NCBI GenBank assembly: GCA_025980435.1
Contig: JAICXK010000003.1
Span: 1 to 56,171 of the forward strand
Reading direction: 5' to 3'
DNA from: Bryobacteraceae bacterium
Lineage (GTDB): Bacteria > Acidobacteriota > Terriglobia > Bryobacterales > Bryobacteraceae
DNA: 56,171 nt
Below are positions 27,359-35,599 of this stretch, one piece after another. Every line of letters begins with the position of its first letter. The first letter of the stretch is position 1. The notes below the pieces were generated by a model, which had not been told where the DNA came from, did not search any database, and was given only the letters and a program-made list of their open reading frames with translations. The position numbers and the translations under genes are program-made.

Positions 27359-28384
27359 ATGAATCGCCGTGAATTCGTTGCGCTAACTGCAATCCCCATA
27401 ACCGCAATGTCGACATCCCCCTCGAATGTGAAGTTGGGAATCGATCTCTTCAGCCTCCGGTCACAGAAGTGGACACCATTTCAGTATCTGGACTACTGCG
27501 CCGAGCGCAAGGTCCAGGTGGTGCACTTCTCAGAGATCAGGTTTCTCGGCAGTCTTGAAGATGCCAATCTGGTTGCGGTTCGGCAGCATGCCGCTGACCG
27601 GGGCCTCCAGATTGAGATCGGCATGACCTCGATCTGCCCTGCTTCGAAGATGTTCAATCCCGCGCTTGGGTCTGCTGAGCAGCAATTGGCGAAGATGATC
27701 GCCGCGGCGAAGACGATTGGATCGCCTATAGTGCGAGCCGTTCTGGGAAGCGCAGACGACAGGAAGAACGGAGCCATTGAAGCACGCATCGATCAGGTTG
27801 TTCAGGTTCTGCATAACGTCCGATCCAGGGCCTCGGACGCAGGCATAAAGATCGCGATCGAGAATCACGCCGGCGATATGCAAGCTCGCGAGTTGAAGAG
27901 TTTGATCGAGAAGGCGGGACCGGATTTTGTCGGCGTTTGCCTCGATTCGGGTAATCCGCTTTGGACGATCGAGGACCCGCACTTGACGCTCGAGGTTCTT
28001 CATCCGTACGTTCTCACTAGTCACGTCCGCGACAGCATGGTATGGAACGCGCCGCAAGGAGCAGCGGTGACCTGGGTGCAAATGGGCCGCGGGAATGTCG
28101 ATATCGATTCGTACGTGCGTAAGTACGTCGAACTCTGTCCCGGCAAGGCGCTGTCGCTTGAGTCGATCGTATTCGGTCCGAAGATTCTGCCGTATCGCGA
28201 TCGGGCGTTTTGGGAGGCATACCGCAACACGCGGGCATGGGAATTCGAGCGGTACCTGGAGATCGCCGAGCGAGGCAAGCCTTACAAGGATGAACCCTGG
28301 GAAACCTCTGACGAAGCGGCACGTGAACGGGCCGCTTTAGATGAAAGCCTGGGTTACACGAAAAAACTGGTGGGCGTGGCCTAG
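27359..28384 (+). CDS. Sugar phosphate isomerase/epimerase-like TIM-barrel protein, probably exported
   Basis: A 341-residue protein of the xylose-isomerase-like TIM barrel (AP endonuclease 2) superfamily. The N-terminus MNRREFVALTAIPITAMS looks like a short twin-arginine leader. Core landmarks are LGIDLFSLRSQKWTPFQYLDY, the metal-ligand regions KIAIENHAGDM (Glu, His) and FVGVCLDSGNPLW (Asp), and TSHVRDSM with a histidine. Such proteins isomerise or epimerise sugars or 3-keto-sugar derivatives; export would place it in the periplasm. Gene order with an amidohydrolase, a mutarotase-like protein and an aldo/keto reductase supports sugar catabolism. Substrate unknown. Confidence 0.72.
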   Translation: MNRREFVALTAIPITAMSTSPSNVKLGIDLFSLRSQKWTPFQYLDYCAERKVQVVHFSEIRFLGSLEDANLVAVRQHAADRGLQIEIGMTSICPASKMFNPALGSAEQQLAKMIAAAKTIGSPIVRAVLGSADDRKNGAIEARIDQVVQVLHNVRSRASDAGIKIAIENHAGDMQARELKSLIEKAGPDFVGVCLDSGNPLWTIEDPHLTLEVLHPYVLTSHVRDSMVWNAPQGAAVTWVQMGRGNVDIDSYVRKYVELCPGKALSLESIVFGPKILPYRDRAFWEAYRNTRAWEFERYLEIAERGKPYKDEPWETSDEAARERAALDESLGYTKKLVGVA

Positions 28385-28395
28385 ATCGAACTCGT

Positions 28396-29565
28396 TTATA
28401 GTCCTTCGGCACTCACCAGCGCGAGGGGTTCTTTCAGGGCGTGGTCGACGATCAAAATTTGGCCCTTCTCGACTTTGATGTCATCCACCTTGGTGAAGCC
28501 ATTGGGCACGTGAGCGTAGAAAAGTAAGAACCGAGTCTTGACGCTTGATTTGGCCGGCAGCCATCGATATAGCGGTGTGTCGAACATAGTCCCTGTCGTG
28601 ACCACTTCTCGACGGGGGAGATCGAAAGGCTGAGTGCTGAATTCCATGCCACGCGCCATCTTTTGCGTGGGTGGATAGAAGCCCCAGTACTGGACCCAAG
28701 GATAATCGGCTCGCCGGAATACGTACCCGAGAATCAGCCGCTTGGCTGGATTGATTGCCGTGACCCACTCCAATTTACGGTCAGGGTCGGTCAGCGTGGC
28801 TGCGTGATCTAAGAAATGCGGATTCATAGGGGTTCGGCGGAGATCGACGGTTGCCCCATTCAGACCTGGGGCCAGCGGCCATCGAAAATCCTGGTCGGAC
28901 TTGAGCCGGCGCTGAACGTCCCCGCCATCGACGGATATATAAGGGCGAGTATGTGAGCGGGACCCGGAAACATCGACCACGGTGACACCTGGCTCAAGAA
29001 ATGGCGAGCCTATGGTTGCGTGCTCGGCCCAGTTGATCGGCCTGTCGAAACCCAACAGGCTCTCGAGATCGCTGTCTACATGAATGACATTTTCGCCGTC
29101 GGTGATCCGAAACGTGCGCGTGAATTTTTCTTGTGTGATGGGGAGGGTAGCCGTTAGAGTTACAACTGCGCTGGAGCCTTGACGCGCGGAATGCACAGCA
29201 AACATTTCTGTATGCGCCTCTCCATGAAAGGGCAGTCCAGCCGCTTTTTCTTCGGTCGAGGGTGATCCAAAGCCATCCACGCAGACAAAGTGCCCGGCGC
29301 CGCCATCGTAGGCCGCTCGGCGTCCAAGTTCACGCGCCATGCGCATCGGATTCCACAACGGACTCAGCTTTTCAGGATCGTCCGTGAGCGTTACGCTCGC
29401 TAATGTGCTGCCTTGCTTCATGATCGTGAATTGCAGCCTGGGGGTGGATACGACGACTGCCGGGTATCCTTCAAAGCTTCCGTTCTGGATGAGCTCTTGT
29501 GACCGGCCAATTGTTAGAGCTAGGAAAACCGCAGCAAACTTCAACTTGTGCACGGGGTTGAGCAT
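28396..29565 (-). CDS. Secreted galactose-mutarotase-like beta-sandwich protein
   Basis: A 389-residue exported protein, starting at ATG 29565 with signal peptide LKFAAVFLALTIGRSQ. The body is beta-rich and has the look of the aldose-1-epimerase/mutarotase fold (ITDGENVIHVDSDLES, NWAEHATIGSPFLEPGVTVV, with the conserved E-H and a YVFRRADYPWVQYWGF segment). The family of carbohydrate-binding or epimerase-like proteins is inferred from the pattern and not certain. It converges on the sugar isomerase gene, with 11 bases between their stops. Confidence 0.6.
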   Translation of the reverse strand: MLNPVHKLKFAAVFLALTIGRSQELIQNGSFEGYPAVVVSTPRLQFTIMKQGSTLASVTLTDDPEKLSPLWNPMRMARELGRRAAYDGGAGHFVCVDGFGSPSTEEKAAGLPFHGEAHTEMFAVHSARQGSSAVVTLTATLPITQEKFTRTFRITDGENVIHVDSDLESLLGFDRPINWAEHATIGSPFLEPGVTVVDVSGSRSHTRPYISVDGGDVQRRLKSDQDFRWPLAPGLNGATVDLRRTPMNPHFLDHAATLTDPDRKLEWVTAINPAKRLILGYVFRRADYPWVQYWGFYPPTQKMARGMEFSTQPFDLPRREVVTTGTMFDTPLYRWLPAKSSVKTRFLLFYAHVPNGFTKVDDIKVEKGQILIVDHALKEPLALVSAEGL

Positions 29566-29682
29566 ACTACAGGCTCTCGCCGCGTGTTTTTTGTGCGGGT
29601 TGCTATCGTCGATTGGAGATAGCAATCACGTTATGCGGCTTGACTTGAGCGCTTTTGCTGACGTAAAAACGAATAGTAGCCG

Positions 29683-30564
29683 TTAAGCATTCAATGCCGT
29701 TGAGACGCGCTTGATTGCTTCGTCGATCTCGCTTGTGCTTCCGAATCCAATGGTCACGCAATCCACACCTGCTTTGCGGAATGCGAAGTTCAAGGCTGCC
29801 TGACGATCATCAGGGTTTTTGAAGTCGCCCTCGCCAACGAGCTTCATGCTAATGATTCCCGCACCGCCGGCTTTTGTCCGCTGCATGTGATCGACGACGA
29901 ACGGGACATCGCCCTTTTCGTCAATGTCCTGCATGGATGGCGTGTCCATATGCGCGCCCTTGTGATTCATACGGATCATTGCCACATCCAGAAACGCATT
30001 GCCGGGAAACGCTGCAAGAGCCTGCTTGCCGTGCACCGAGGCTCCATGAGCCATCAGCAGCTTCTTTTCTTTGGCCGCTTGGAATGCGTCTTGCAAACGC
30101 TTAGTTTCTGCCGGCCAGTTCGGGCTGCGAACACAATGCAGTAGCATGATGTCTACGTAATCTGTGCCCAATGCCCCGTTCAGTCGGTGGACGGCTGCCA
30201 TCGGATCTTCCGTATGATGCACATCGTATTTAGTCATCAGCCGGTAGGAATCGCGCGGAAGTCCTTTCAACGCGATCGACAGCATCTCCGGCATGCTGTG
30301 ATAAGCATCTGCCGTCTCGAAAAACCGAATGCCATGATCATAGGCGTAGCGCACCAGACGCGTGAACTCTTCCTGGCCAAGATGCCGCTGTTGCGCGCCG
30401 GAGTGCGTTCCGGTCCCGAATGCCAGGCGCGTGACCTGAACATTTGACTTTCCGAGCGCCACCCAATCGGTAGCGGCGTACTTCGTTGAGACGACGCCGG
30501 CAACAGCGGGCAGTGCAGTGGCGGCAAGACTAGCTCTCAGAAAATCGCGTCTGGATGATGACAT
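29683..30564 (-). CDS. Tat-exported aldo/keto reductase
   Basis: A 293-residue aldo/keto reductase with an obvious twin-arginine signal (SSSRRDFLRASLAATALPAV). The TIM-barrel catalytic tetrad can be placed: Asp and Tyr in FFETADAYHSMPEM, Lys in RLMTKYDVHHT and His in VDIMLLHCVRSPN. NADPH-dependent cytosolic relatives are common, but the Tat leader indicates export in folded form, perhaps with bound cofactor. It is the fourth enzyme of the 26289-30564 cluster. The direct substrate cannot be read from the sequence. Confidence 0.85.
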   Translation of the reverse strand: MSSSRRDFLRASLAATALPAVAGVVSTKYAATDWVALGKSNVQVTRLAFGTGTHSGAQQRHLGQEEFTRLVRYAYDHGIRFFETADAYHSMPEMLSIALKGLPRDSYRLMTKYDVHHTEDPMAAVHRLNGALGTDYVDIMLLHCVRSPNWPAETKRLQDAFQAAKEKKLLMAHGASVHGKQALAAFPGNAFLDVAMIRMNHKGAHMDTPSMQDIDEKGDVPFVVDHMQRTKAGGAGIISMKLVGEGDFKNPDDRQAALNFAFRKAGVDCVTIGFGSTSEIDEAIKRVSTALNA

Positions 30565-30769
30565 TCGGCCCTCTTCGGATCAAGCTAACACAGTTAATTG
30601 GAGCCTGTTGGCCTATCAGCGCCAAGAATTTTTGAATAGGTGAAATTTCACGCACTGCGCGGATTTGGCCGGTCCGATGCCGACTTCCGGGGAGCTATCC
30701 GGGTTTACTTTCCGGATGGTCGACGATTCGGACTGAATGATTAACTCGGGCCTAAGCCAAACGTCAAAG

Positions 30770-31612
30770 CTAACGCCCGTGTAAGTCCGGAAATGCCTCC
30801 GAAAATGAAAGATCCTCACCGAACACCTTCTCGATCACCCACGCCTCCTCGCCAAAACCATCATCTCCACTTGAGCCGATCCAAATTTCGTCAATAGCCG
30901 GCGGAGGCTGAATCGCCGTGAATAAATTGTTCCACCAGCGTGGTGAATGGAAGGTAACGTCTCCATGCGGGTCTAACATCAGGAGGCGCCGATCACTTGC
31001 GTATCCTGCGAACTTCTTCGCACAAGCTTCAAATATCTTCAATACCTGAGGGTGAAGTTTTTCTTGGAGATCAATCTCCTGAGACAAGCAATCACTTCCA
31101 GTCCATGAAAAACATAGCCCTGCGCTGGGGCCGAAGTCGTCGCGTTCCCAAATTGGCTGCATACCAAACCTGAAAAGGTATCCATTGATGGCAATTCTTA
31201 GGAACTGCCCAGGTTTGAGGGCAGCATACTTCACCTGGATCTCTTGTGCCACGGAACGTCCCAAAACCTCAAGCTCCTGCTTATTTCCGCCTTTCAAGGC
31301 CGGCATCTTCAGTACATATAGATCTTTAAATTCGATACTTCGAAGGCCAGCCGATATGACATCAGCGAGAACATGATCTTTGGAGTGCTCGTACGCATAT
31401 GTCTCTGGCCACATGATCGATTTGCGCTCGATCACGAGGCGCTGATGGCTGCTTGAATCGACGTATAGACATTCTGGCTGAGCTTGTGTTGAATCGGTTT
31501 GATCGAGGCAGGCGTTATGCTCGAAGCGGCTTCCTTCGACCAGATTCAGATGACGCACGAGAGCATCCGTCGCATGCCTCTCACATCCTCCGGAAATGGG
31601 TATACAGGACAC
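30770..31612 (-). CDS. Unrecognised protein, possibly nuclease-like
   Basis: A 280-residue protein that I do not recognise. An early stretch, QPECLYVDSSSHQRLVIERKSI, has an acidic residue, a beta strand and an E-R-K triplet reminiscent of PD-(D/E)xK nuclease cores, followed by TYAYEHSKDHVLAD. The later part (FLRIAINGYLFRFGMQPIWERDDFG and the C-terminal GSSGDDGFGEEAWVIEKVFGED) shows no known motif. No signal peptide. The start is uncertain; internal ATG codons near residue 67 are possible. It lies in an accessory stretch whose base composition is lower in GC than the neighbouring core genes. Confidence 0.55.
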   Translation of the reverse strand: MSCIPISGGCERHATDALVRHLNLVEGSRFEHNACLDQTDSTQAQPECLYVDSSSHQRLVIERKSIMWPETYAYEHSKDHVLADVISAGLRSIEFKDLYVLKMPALKGGNKQELEVLGRSVAQEIQVKYAALKPGQFLRIAINGYLFRFGMQPIWERDDFGPSAGLCFSWTGSDCLSQEIDLQEKLHPQVLKIFEACAKKFAGYASDRRLLMLDPHGDVTFHSPRWWNNLFTAIQPPPAIDEIWIGSSGDDGFGEEAWVIEKVFGEDLSFSEAFPDLHGR

Positions 31613-31829
31613 AAGTTCACTTTATCGCGAAGATCGTCTAACTCGGTCCAAGAGAATTAGCGCCAACGGTGCCGTGGCGACATTCCGACATCGCCGCTTC
31701 GAAATCCGAACAACCGAGTCGCCGACAAGTGTTTAACGATGTGAGGGGACTGTTTCCGAGTTTGCCAGGATGACGCGCAAACCGGACAGTGAGCCTTCAA
31801 TTAGCTTGCCGATGTCAAGAGGGAGTATT

Positions 31830-32225
31830 TCAGGTGGCGGGAACCGAATGGTGTTCATGCACGATAATCCAGCGGCCCTCAACCTTCCGAAGCCCGACGG
31901 TTAATCTAAAGTTTAGAGGTGTCCGCCGTACCTTCTCGGTTGGCTCTACGCACTGCATATGCGCAAAAGCGAACGCGACATCTGCTCCTGCAACGACCTC
32001 GAGCCATTTGATATCAAATGCAACCCGGTCAGGCTGGCTGGAATAAAACAACCTCCAAGTCTGTTCATATTCAGCGAGTCCCCGCGACTCGAACGGGGGA
32101 GGCACGTCAAACATTCGAATCTTCGGCGAATGGTTCGCAAGAACCTCTGACACATTCTTCGCACGGACGGCGGCCGCCCATCGCTCAAGCAAATCCCTTA
32201 CAGCGTTTTCGTTCGTCTGGGACAT
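31830..32225 (-). CDS. NTF2-like (SnoaL/DUF4440-type) protein
   Basis: A 131-residue single-domain protein of the nuclear-transport-factor-2 fold: an N-terminal helix NAVRDLLERWAAAVRAKNVSEVLANHSPKIRMFD, a cone-shaped sheet (FAHMQCVEP, FRLTVGLRKVEGRWIIVHEHHSVP). The WxIVHEHHS ending is the hallmark of this family. These proteins bind or isomerise small molecules or serve as ketosteroid-isomerase-like enzymes; the ligand cannot be inferred. Transcribed divergently from the AraC-DinB gene across about 300 bases. Confidence 0.82.
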   Translation of the reverse strand: MSQTNENAVRDLLERWAAAVRAKNVSEVLANHSPKIRMFDVPPPFESRGLAEYEQTWRLFYSSQPDRVAFDIKWLEVVAGADVAFAFAHMQCVEPTEKVRRTPLNFRLTVGLRKVEGRWIIVHEHHSVPAT

Positions 32226-32531
32226 CGTGCCTAACTTTCCTTTTCTGTTGGCGGGCTGCGTACCGCGAAACTACCACCTTACCGCCGCATACCAGTTCCA
32301 CAAAAGCCTTTTTGCAACAAGGCCCTCGCGGTTTTCCGGTCTAATGGACGAGTGGCCGACGATCCTTGACGTTGCGCCTTGTCGTGAGTACAGCACGTCC
32401 ATGCGAGATGTTCGCGCACACGCGGTTTTCAGCATTTTGTCTTTGGTCCTGTTGTTGAGACAGAAGATTGGTACGTTCGATCAGGCGAAACGCCTGATCT
32501 TTGTCTATGATTCAGTTTAGGAACCGGAGCG
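32226..32531. other. 306-base gap between divergent genes
   Basis: This stretch separates the NTF2-like gene (minus) and the AraC-DinB gene (plus) and must hold both their promoters. An open frame in it (32227-32520) translates to a composition unlike the neighbours with no recognisable feature, and I do not call it. No terminator, repeat or RNA was recognised. A plain GGAACCGGAGCG precedes the plus-strand start. Confidence 0.4.
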
Positions 32532-33491
32532 ATGAACAAAGCGGATGGTCAGGGCACGCGGGACCGGCTCTCTGCACTTGTTGCGAACTCCCTCGACACT
32601 CGGGCGAGAACGCGAGATTTGGCGCGGCAAAACTACCAAAGCCGGACCCAGTTCCATAGGCTGTTCCGAACCGTGGTCGAAGAGACTCCGGCAGCTATGC
32701 GGAGACGGCTATTGCTGGAAAGAGCAGCCTACCAACTGGCGCATACCGCAATGTCGGTTACGGAGATCGCTTTGGACGCCAACTACAACTCATTAGAGGC
32801 GTTCACTCGCGTTTTCCGAACAGCATTTCGGATCTCTCCCAGCATCTACCGGCGCATGCGTGAGCCGCACTTTCATTTGCCCGCGTCCAACGGAATTCAC
32901 TTTCTTGCCCCTGGTTCCTTAGCAGAAGGAGGAAAAGACATGGATCTATTCGATCGCTTTGCAGGCAACGACTCATGGCACACGCGACGTTTGCTGGAAT
33001 ACGCAAGTACTTTGACGGACGAACAACTGGATCGGCCACTGCCCACGATCGTAGAACTGCTGCCCTGGCGCGAGTCGAACAAGACGCTAAGGCAACTGTT
33101 GGAGAACATTATCTACACGAAAGAAGTCTGGACTGCCGCGTTGTCCGGCACCGAAATGGATATGAACGGACCTCCAAAATCGCAGCGTTCTCCAAAAGCG
33201 ATGCTGCAAAGGCTCGAAAAGACCGATGCTGAACTGCATCGTATTTTGGGAGATGTCCGAAACCGCTCCGCATGGGATGACACGTTTGTCGACGCGCTCT
33301 GCGAGCCGGCCGAGACCTTCACGTTCGGCGGTGTCTTCGCCCATATCATGACATTCAATGCGCATCGCCGATTGATGGCCTTGGACGCTCTGCGCCAACT
33401 TGGCATCCAAACGGAAGGTTTCGGCGATCCCATGGAATATGAGGAAAGCGTGGCCCCTTGGAAGCGGGAGGTCGCCCTAAAGACGCCGTGA
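32532..33491 (+). CDS. AraC-type DNA-binding domain fused to a DinB-like domain
   Basis: A 319-residue two-part protein. Residues about 10-110 are an AraC/XylS helix-turn-helix pair (TRDLARQNYQSRTQFHRLF, then AMSVTEIALDANYNSLEAFTRVFR, with the canonical S-x-x-x-F-x-R-x-F pattern). Residues about 145-315 are a DinB/YfiT-like four-helix bundle (DSWHTRRLLEYASTLTDEQLDRPL, TLRQLLENIIYTKEVW, FGGVFAHIMTFNAHRR). In canonical DinB bundles three histidines bind metal; here the middle position (N in LLENIIYTKE) is asparagine, so metal binding may be altered. The bundle may be the sensing half of the regulator. The stop overlaps the next gene start by four bases. Confidence 0.8.
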   Translation: MNKADGQGTRDRLSALVANSLDTRARTRDLARQNYQSRTQFHRLFRTVVEETPAAMRRRLLLERAAYQLAHTAMSVTEIALDANYNSLEAFTRVFRTAFRISPSIYRRMREPHFHLPASNGIHFLAPGSLAEGGKDMDLFDRFAGNDSWHTRRLLEYASTLTDEQLDRPLPTIVELLPWRESNKTLRQLLENIIYTKEVWTAALSGTEMDMNGPPKSQRSPKAMLQRLEKTDAELHRILGDVRNRSAWDDTFVDALCEPAETFTFGGVFAHIMTFNAHRRLMALDALRQLGIQTEGFGDPMEYEESVAPWKREVALKTP

Positions 33492-33893
33492 CCACGAGAA
33501 CGAAATTGTTTCGCGTGAACGGCACTGTCGAGCGTGATTCGGCCATCGATCGCTGGATGGAAGAGCATCCTGGTGAAATGGGGAGACATCGCGCAGAAGT
33601 GGTTTGAGGTGATGCGAAATTGCGGAGACGAAGTCCGGGAGATTCTGCATGACGGCTGTCCGACTGCATGTCTAGGAGATGCGGCCTTCGGCTACGTCAA
33701 CGTATTCAAGTCGCACGTAAACGGATTCTTTCAGGGCGCATTGCTGCCGGATCCAGCTCGCTTGCTGCAAGGCGCCGGCAAGTTTATACGCCATGTGAAG
33801 GTGAAACCAGGAACCGGCGAAACCACCGCAGTGCTAAGCAGGCTCAACGAAGCGGCGTACGCGGATATGAAGGCGCGCGTTGAATACGGCTAA
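33488..33893 (+). pseudogene. DUF1801/YdhG-like gene with a one-base frameshift
   Basis: The gene seems to start at GTG 33488 (GTGA overlap with the AraC-DinB stop) and reads RDSAIDRWMEEHPGEMG in one frame. The family then expects G-D-I-A-Q-K-W, which appears only in the next frame (WGDIAQKWFEVMRNCGDEV, through to the end at 33893). Removing one G from the run of four at 33580-33583 restores a continuous protein of about 134 residues with the family end GKFIRHVKVK. So the gene either is recently broken or the run is miscalled. Function of the family is unknown; members often occur near regulators and glyoxalase-like enzymes. Confidence 0.75.
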
Positions 33894-34208
33894 CTCGAGG
33901 AGACTTTTGGATAACGCCGGGATCAATCGCCATTAAAGAGATGTTGAACCTCGTTTGCTGCTCGTGACGGATGACGCGCAATCCGGAAATAATCGAAGCT
34001 CTTCACATAAATGGTTGACTGGGGCGAAATAGCAAACCGCCGCGCTCACTATCCTAAACCTGGTTCGACAAACATGGCAATCAGCACCGAAAGCAATCGA
34101 TCACAGACGCTTCGCAGGGCTCGACCGGGGCCGCTTCCAAGCAGCGTGGCTGGATGGTACCAGGGTTCTTCACGCCGAGTGAGGACCATAATATCCAGAG
34201 GAGCCGTT
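33894..34208. other. 315-base gap before the YjbR gene
   Basis: A stretch without a supported gene. The frame of the YjbR gene remains open upstream to 34011, but the start there lacks a plausible ribosome-binding site and the translation (PKPGSTNMAISTESNRS and similar) has no family likeness. No hairpin of terminator strength or RNA signal was noticed. Confidence 0.4.
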
Positions 34209-34601
34209 ATGGATGCCGCGGATTTTCGACGGATCGCATTGAGCCTTAAAGGCGCTGAAGAGAGCTCACATATGGGATCGCCGGATTTCCGTGTTGGCGG
34301 CAGAATATTCGCCACGCTCGCATCAGAAAAGCAGGGATACGGCAACCTGATGCTCACGCCCGAACAACAGGCAGGGTTCCTTGAAGACCTTCCTGAGATT
34401 TTCGTTCCCATTGCGGGCGGTTGGGGCAGGACGGGCATGACCCACGTCCGGTTGGCGCAAGCAAGTGAAGACGTGCTGGCGGGCGCGCTGCGGGCCGCAT
34501 GGAAACTGCGCATGGAGAAGAACCACCGAACAAGTGGAAAGAGCGCGATTCATCGCAAAAAACAGGTTACGCCTCGCGCAAAGTCGGACCGGAAACACTA
34601 A
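34209..34601 (+). CDS. MmcQ/YjbR family DNA-binding-like protein
   Basis: A 130-residue protein of the MmcQ/YjbR fold, which mimics a DNA-binding CyaY-like domain. Landmarks: AADFRRIALSLKGAEESSHMGSPDFRVGGRIFATL and later the family end GWGRTGMTHVRLAQASEDVL. The ATG at 34209 follows GAGGAG, and the conserved start matches. The tail after residue about 105 is basic (RKKQVTPRAKSDRKH). The stop overlaps the trpS end by four bases in convergent orientation. Function in the cell is not established for the family. Confidence 0.82.
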   Translation: MDAADFRRIALSLKGAEESSHMGSPDFRVGGRIFATLASEKQGYGNLMLTPEQQAGFLEDLPEIFVPIAGGWGRTGMTHVRLAQASEDVLAGALRAAWKLRMEKNHRTSGKSAIHRKKQVTPRAKSDRKH

Positions 34602-35572
34602 ACGTATAGGCCCATGGCGCGTTTTGCCTTGCACACCGTGTCTTCTGCGATCGGCAGGACACGATCACGCCCCTGGGTCAGGATCGCGGGAACGTAAGCA
34701 GGATCGGAGGTCACTTCGAGGTAGCGGCGCTGAATGGGCTCCAGGCGCGCGATGACCGCCTCGGCGATACGCTTCTTGAAGTCGCCATAGCGCATTCCGT
34801 CCACGCTCTCCCTGGTAATGGAATCTTCGCAGGCCTGCCCGATGGTAAACAAGTTTGCAATGCCCGGCCCCATGCTCTCCGCATTTACAGCCGGTAGGGA
34901 GTCGGTCGTGGCGCGGGCGATCTTTTTCTGAATTGTCTTCGGGTCGTCAAGCAACGCGATGGCGTGCCCGGAACCGGGAGCGGACTTGCTCATCTTCTGA
35001 GCCGGATCGTCCAGCCCCATAATCCGCGCCCCTACCGCCGGGAGGTGGGTAGCGGGCATGATGAAGAGATCGCCATAGATGGAGTTGAACCGCTGCGCGA
35101 TATCCCGGGCGAGTTCGAGGTGCTGCGACTGATCCTCTCCGACAGGCACCACTCCTGCCTGGTACAGCAGAATGTCGGCGGTCATCAGCACCGGGTATTG
35201 CAGGAGCCCGTCGCCGACGGTTTCCTGCTTCTCGGCCTTGGCTTTGAACTGCGTCATCCGGTTTAGCCAGCCAACCGGAGTCACGCAGGTGAGCAGCCAT
35301 GCCAGTTCCGCGTGAGCGGGAACGCTGGATTGGACGATGATGGAGGACTGTTCCGGATCGATGCCGGCGGCGATAAAGAGAGCAGCCGTCTCCCGGATCT
35401 TGGCGGATAGCACAGCCGGATCCTGATAAACCGTCACGGCATGCAGATCGACGATGCAGAAGATACTTTGGTAGAGGCTCTGGATCTCGGCCCAGTTCTT
35501 GAGCGCCCCCAGATAATTACCGATGTGAAGCTGTCCGCTGGGCTGAACCCCGGAAAATACGCGCGTTTTCAT
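34598..35572 (-). CDS. trpS: Tryptophanyl-tRNA synthetase
   Basis: TrpRS charges tRNA-Trp using ATP and tryptophan. The 324-residue product is the usual length. Class I motifs are PSGQLHIGNYLGALKNW (HIGH-like, near residues 10-26) and KMSKSAPGSGHAIAL (KMSKS). Tryptophan-pocket regions TADILLYQAGVVPVGEDQSQHLELARDIA match the bacterial family. Convergent with the YjbR gene (four-base overlap) and divergent from the methyltransferase gene, whose start is 27 bases away. Confidence 0.96.
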   Translation of the reverse strand: MKTRVFSGVQPSGQLHIGNYLGALKNWAEIQSLYQSIFCIVDLHAVTVYQDPAVLSAKIRETAALFIAAGIDPEQSSIIVQSSVPAHAELAWLLTCVTPVGWLNRMTQFKAKAEKQETVGDGLLQYPVLMTADILLYQAGVVPVGEDQSQHLELARDIAQRFNSIYGDLFIMPATHLPAVGARIMGLDDPAQKMSKSAPGSGHAIALLDDPKTIQKKIARATTDSLPAVNAESMGPGIANLFTIGQACEDSITRESVDGMRYGDFKKRIAEAVIARLEPIQRRYLEVTSDPAYVPAILTQGRDRVLPIAEDTVCKAKRAMGLYV

Positions 35573-35599
35573 GCAATGAGCGAATCTTTATCGTAAGGG

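Noticed and set aside
32227-32520. Plus-strand 97-residue open frame between divergent genes
   Set aside because: No ribosome-binding site or family likeness, and it fills the region expected to hold promoters.
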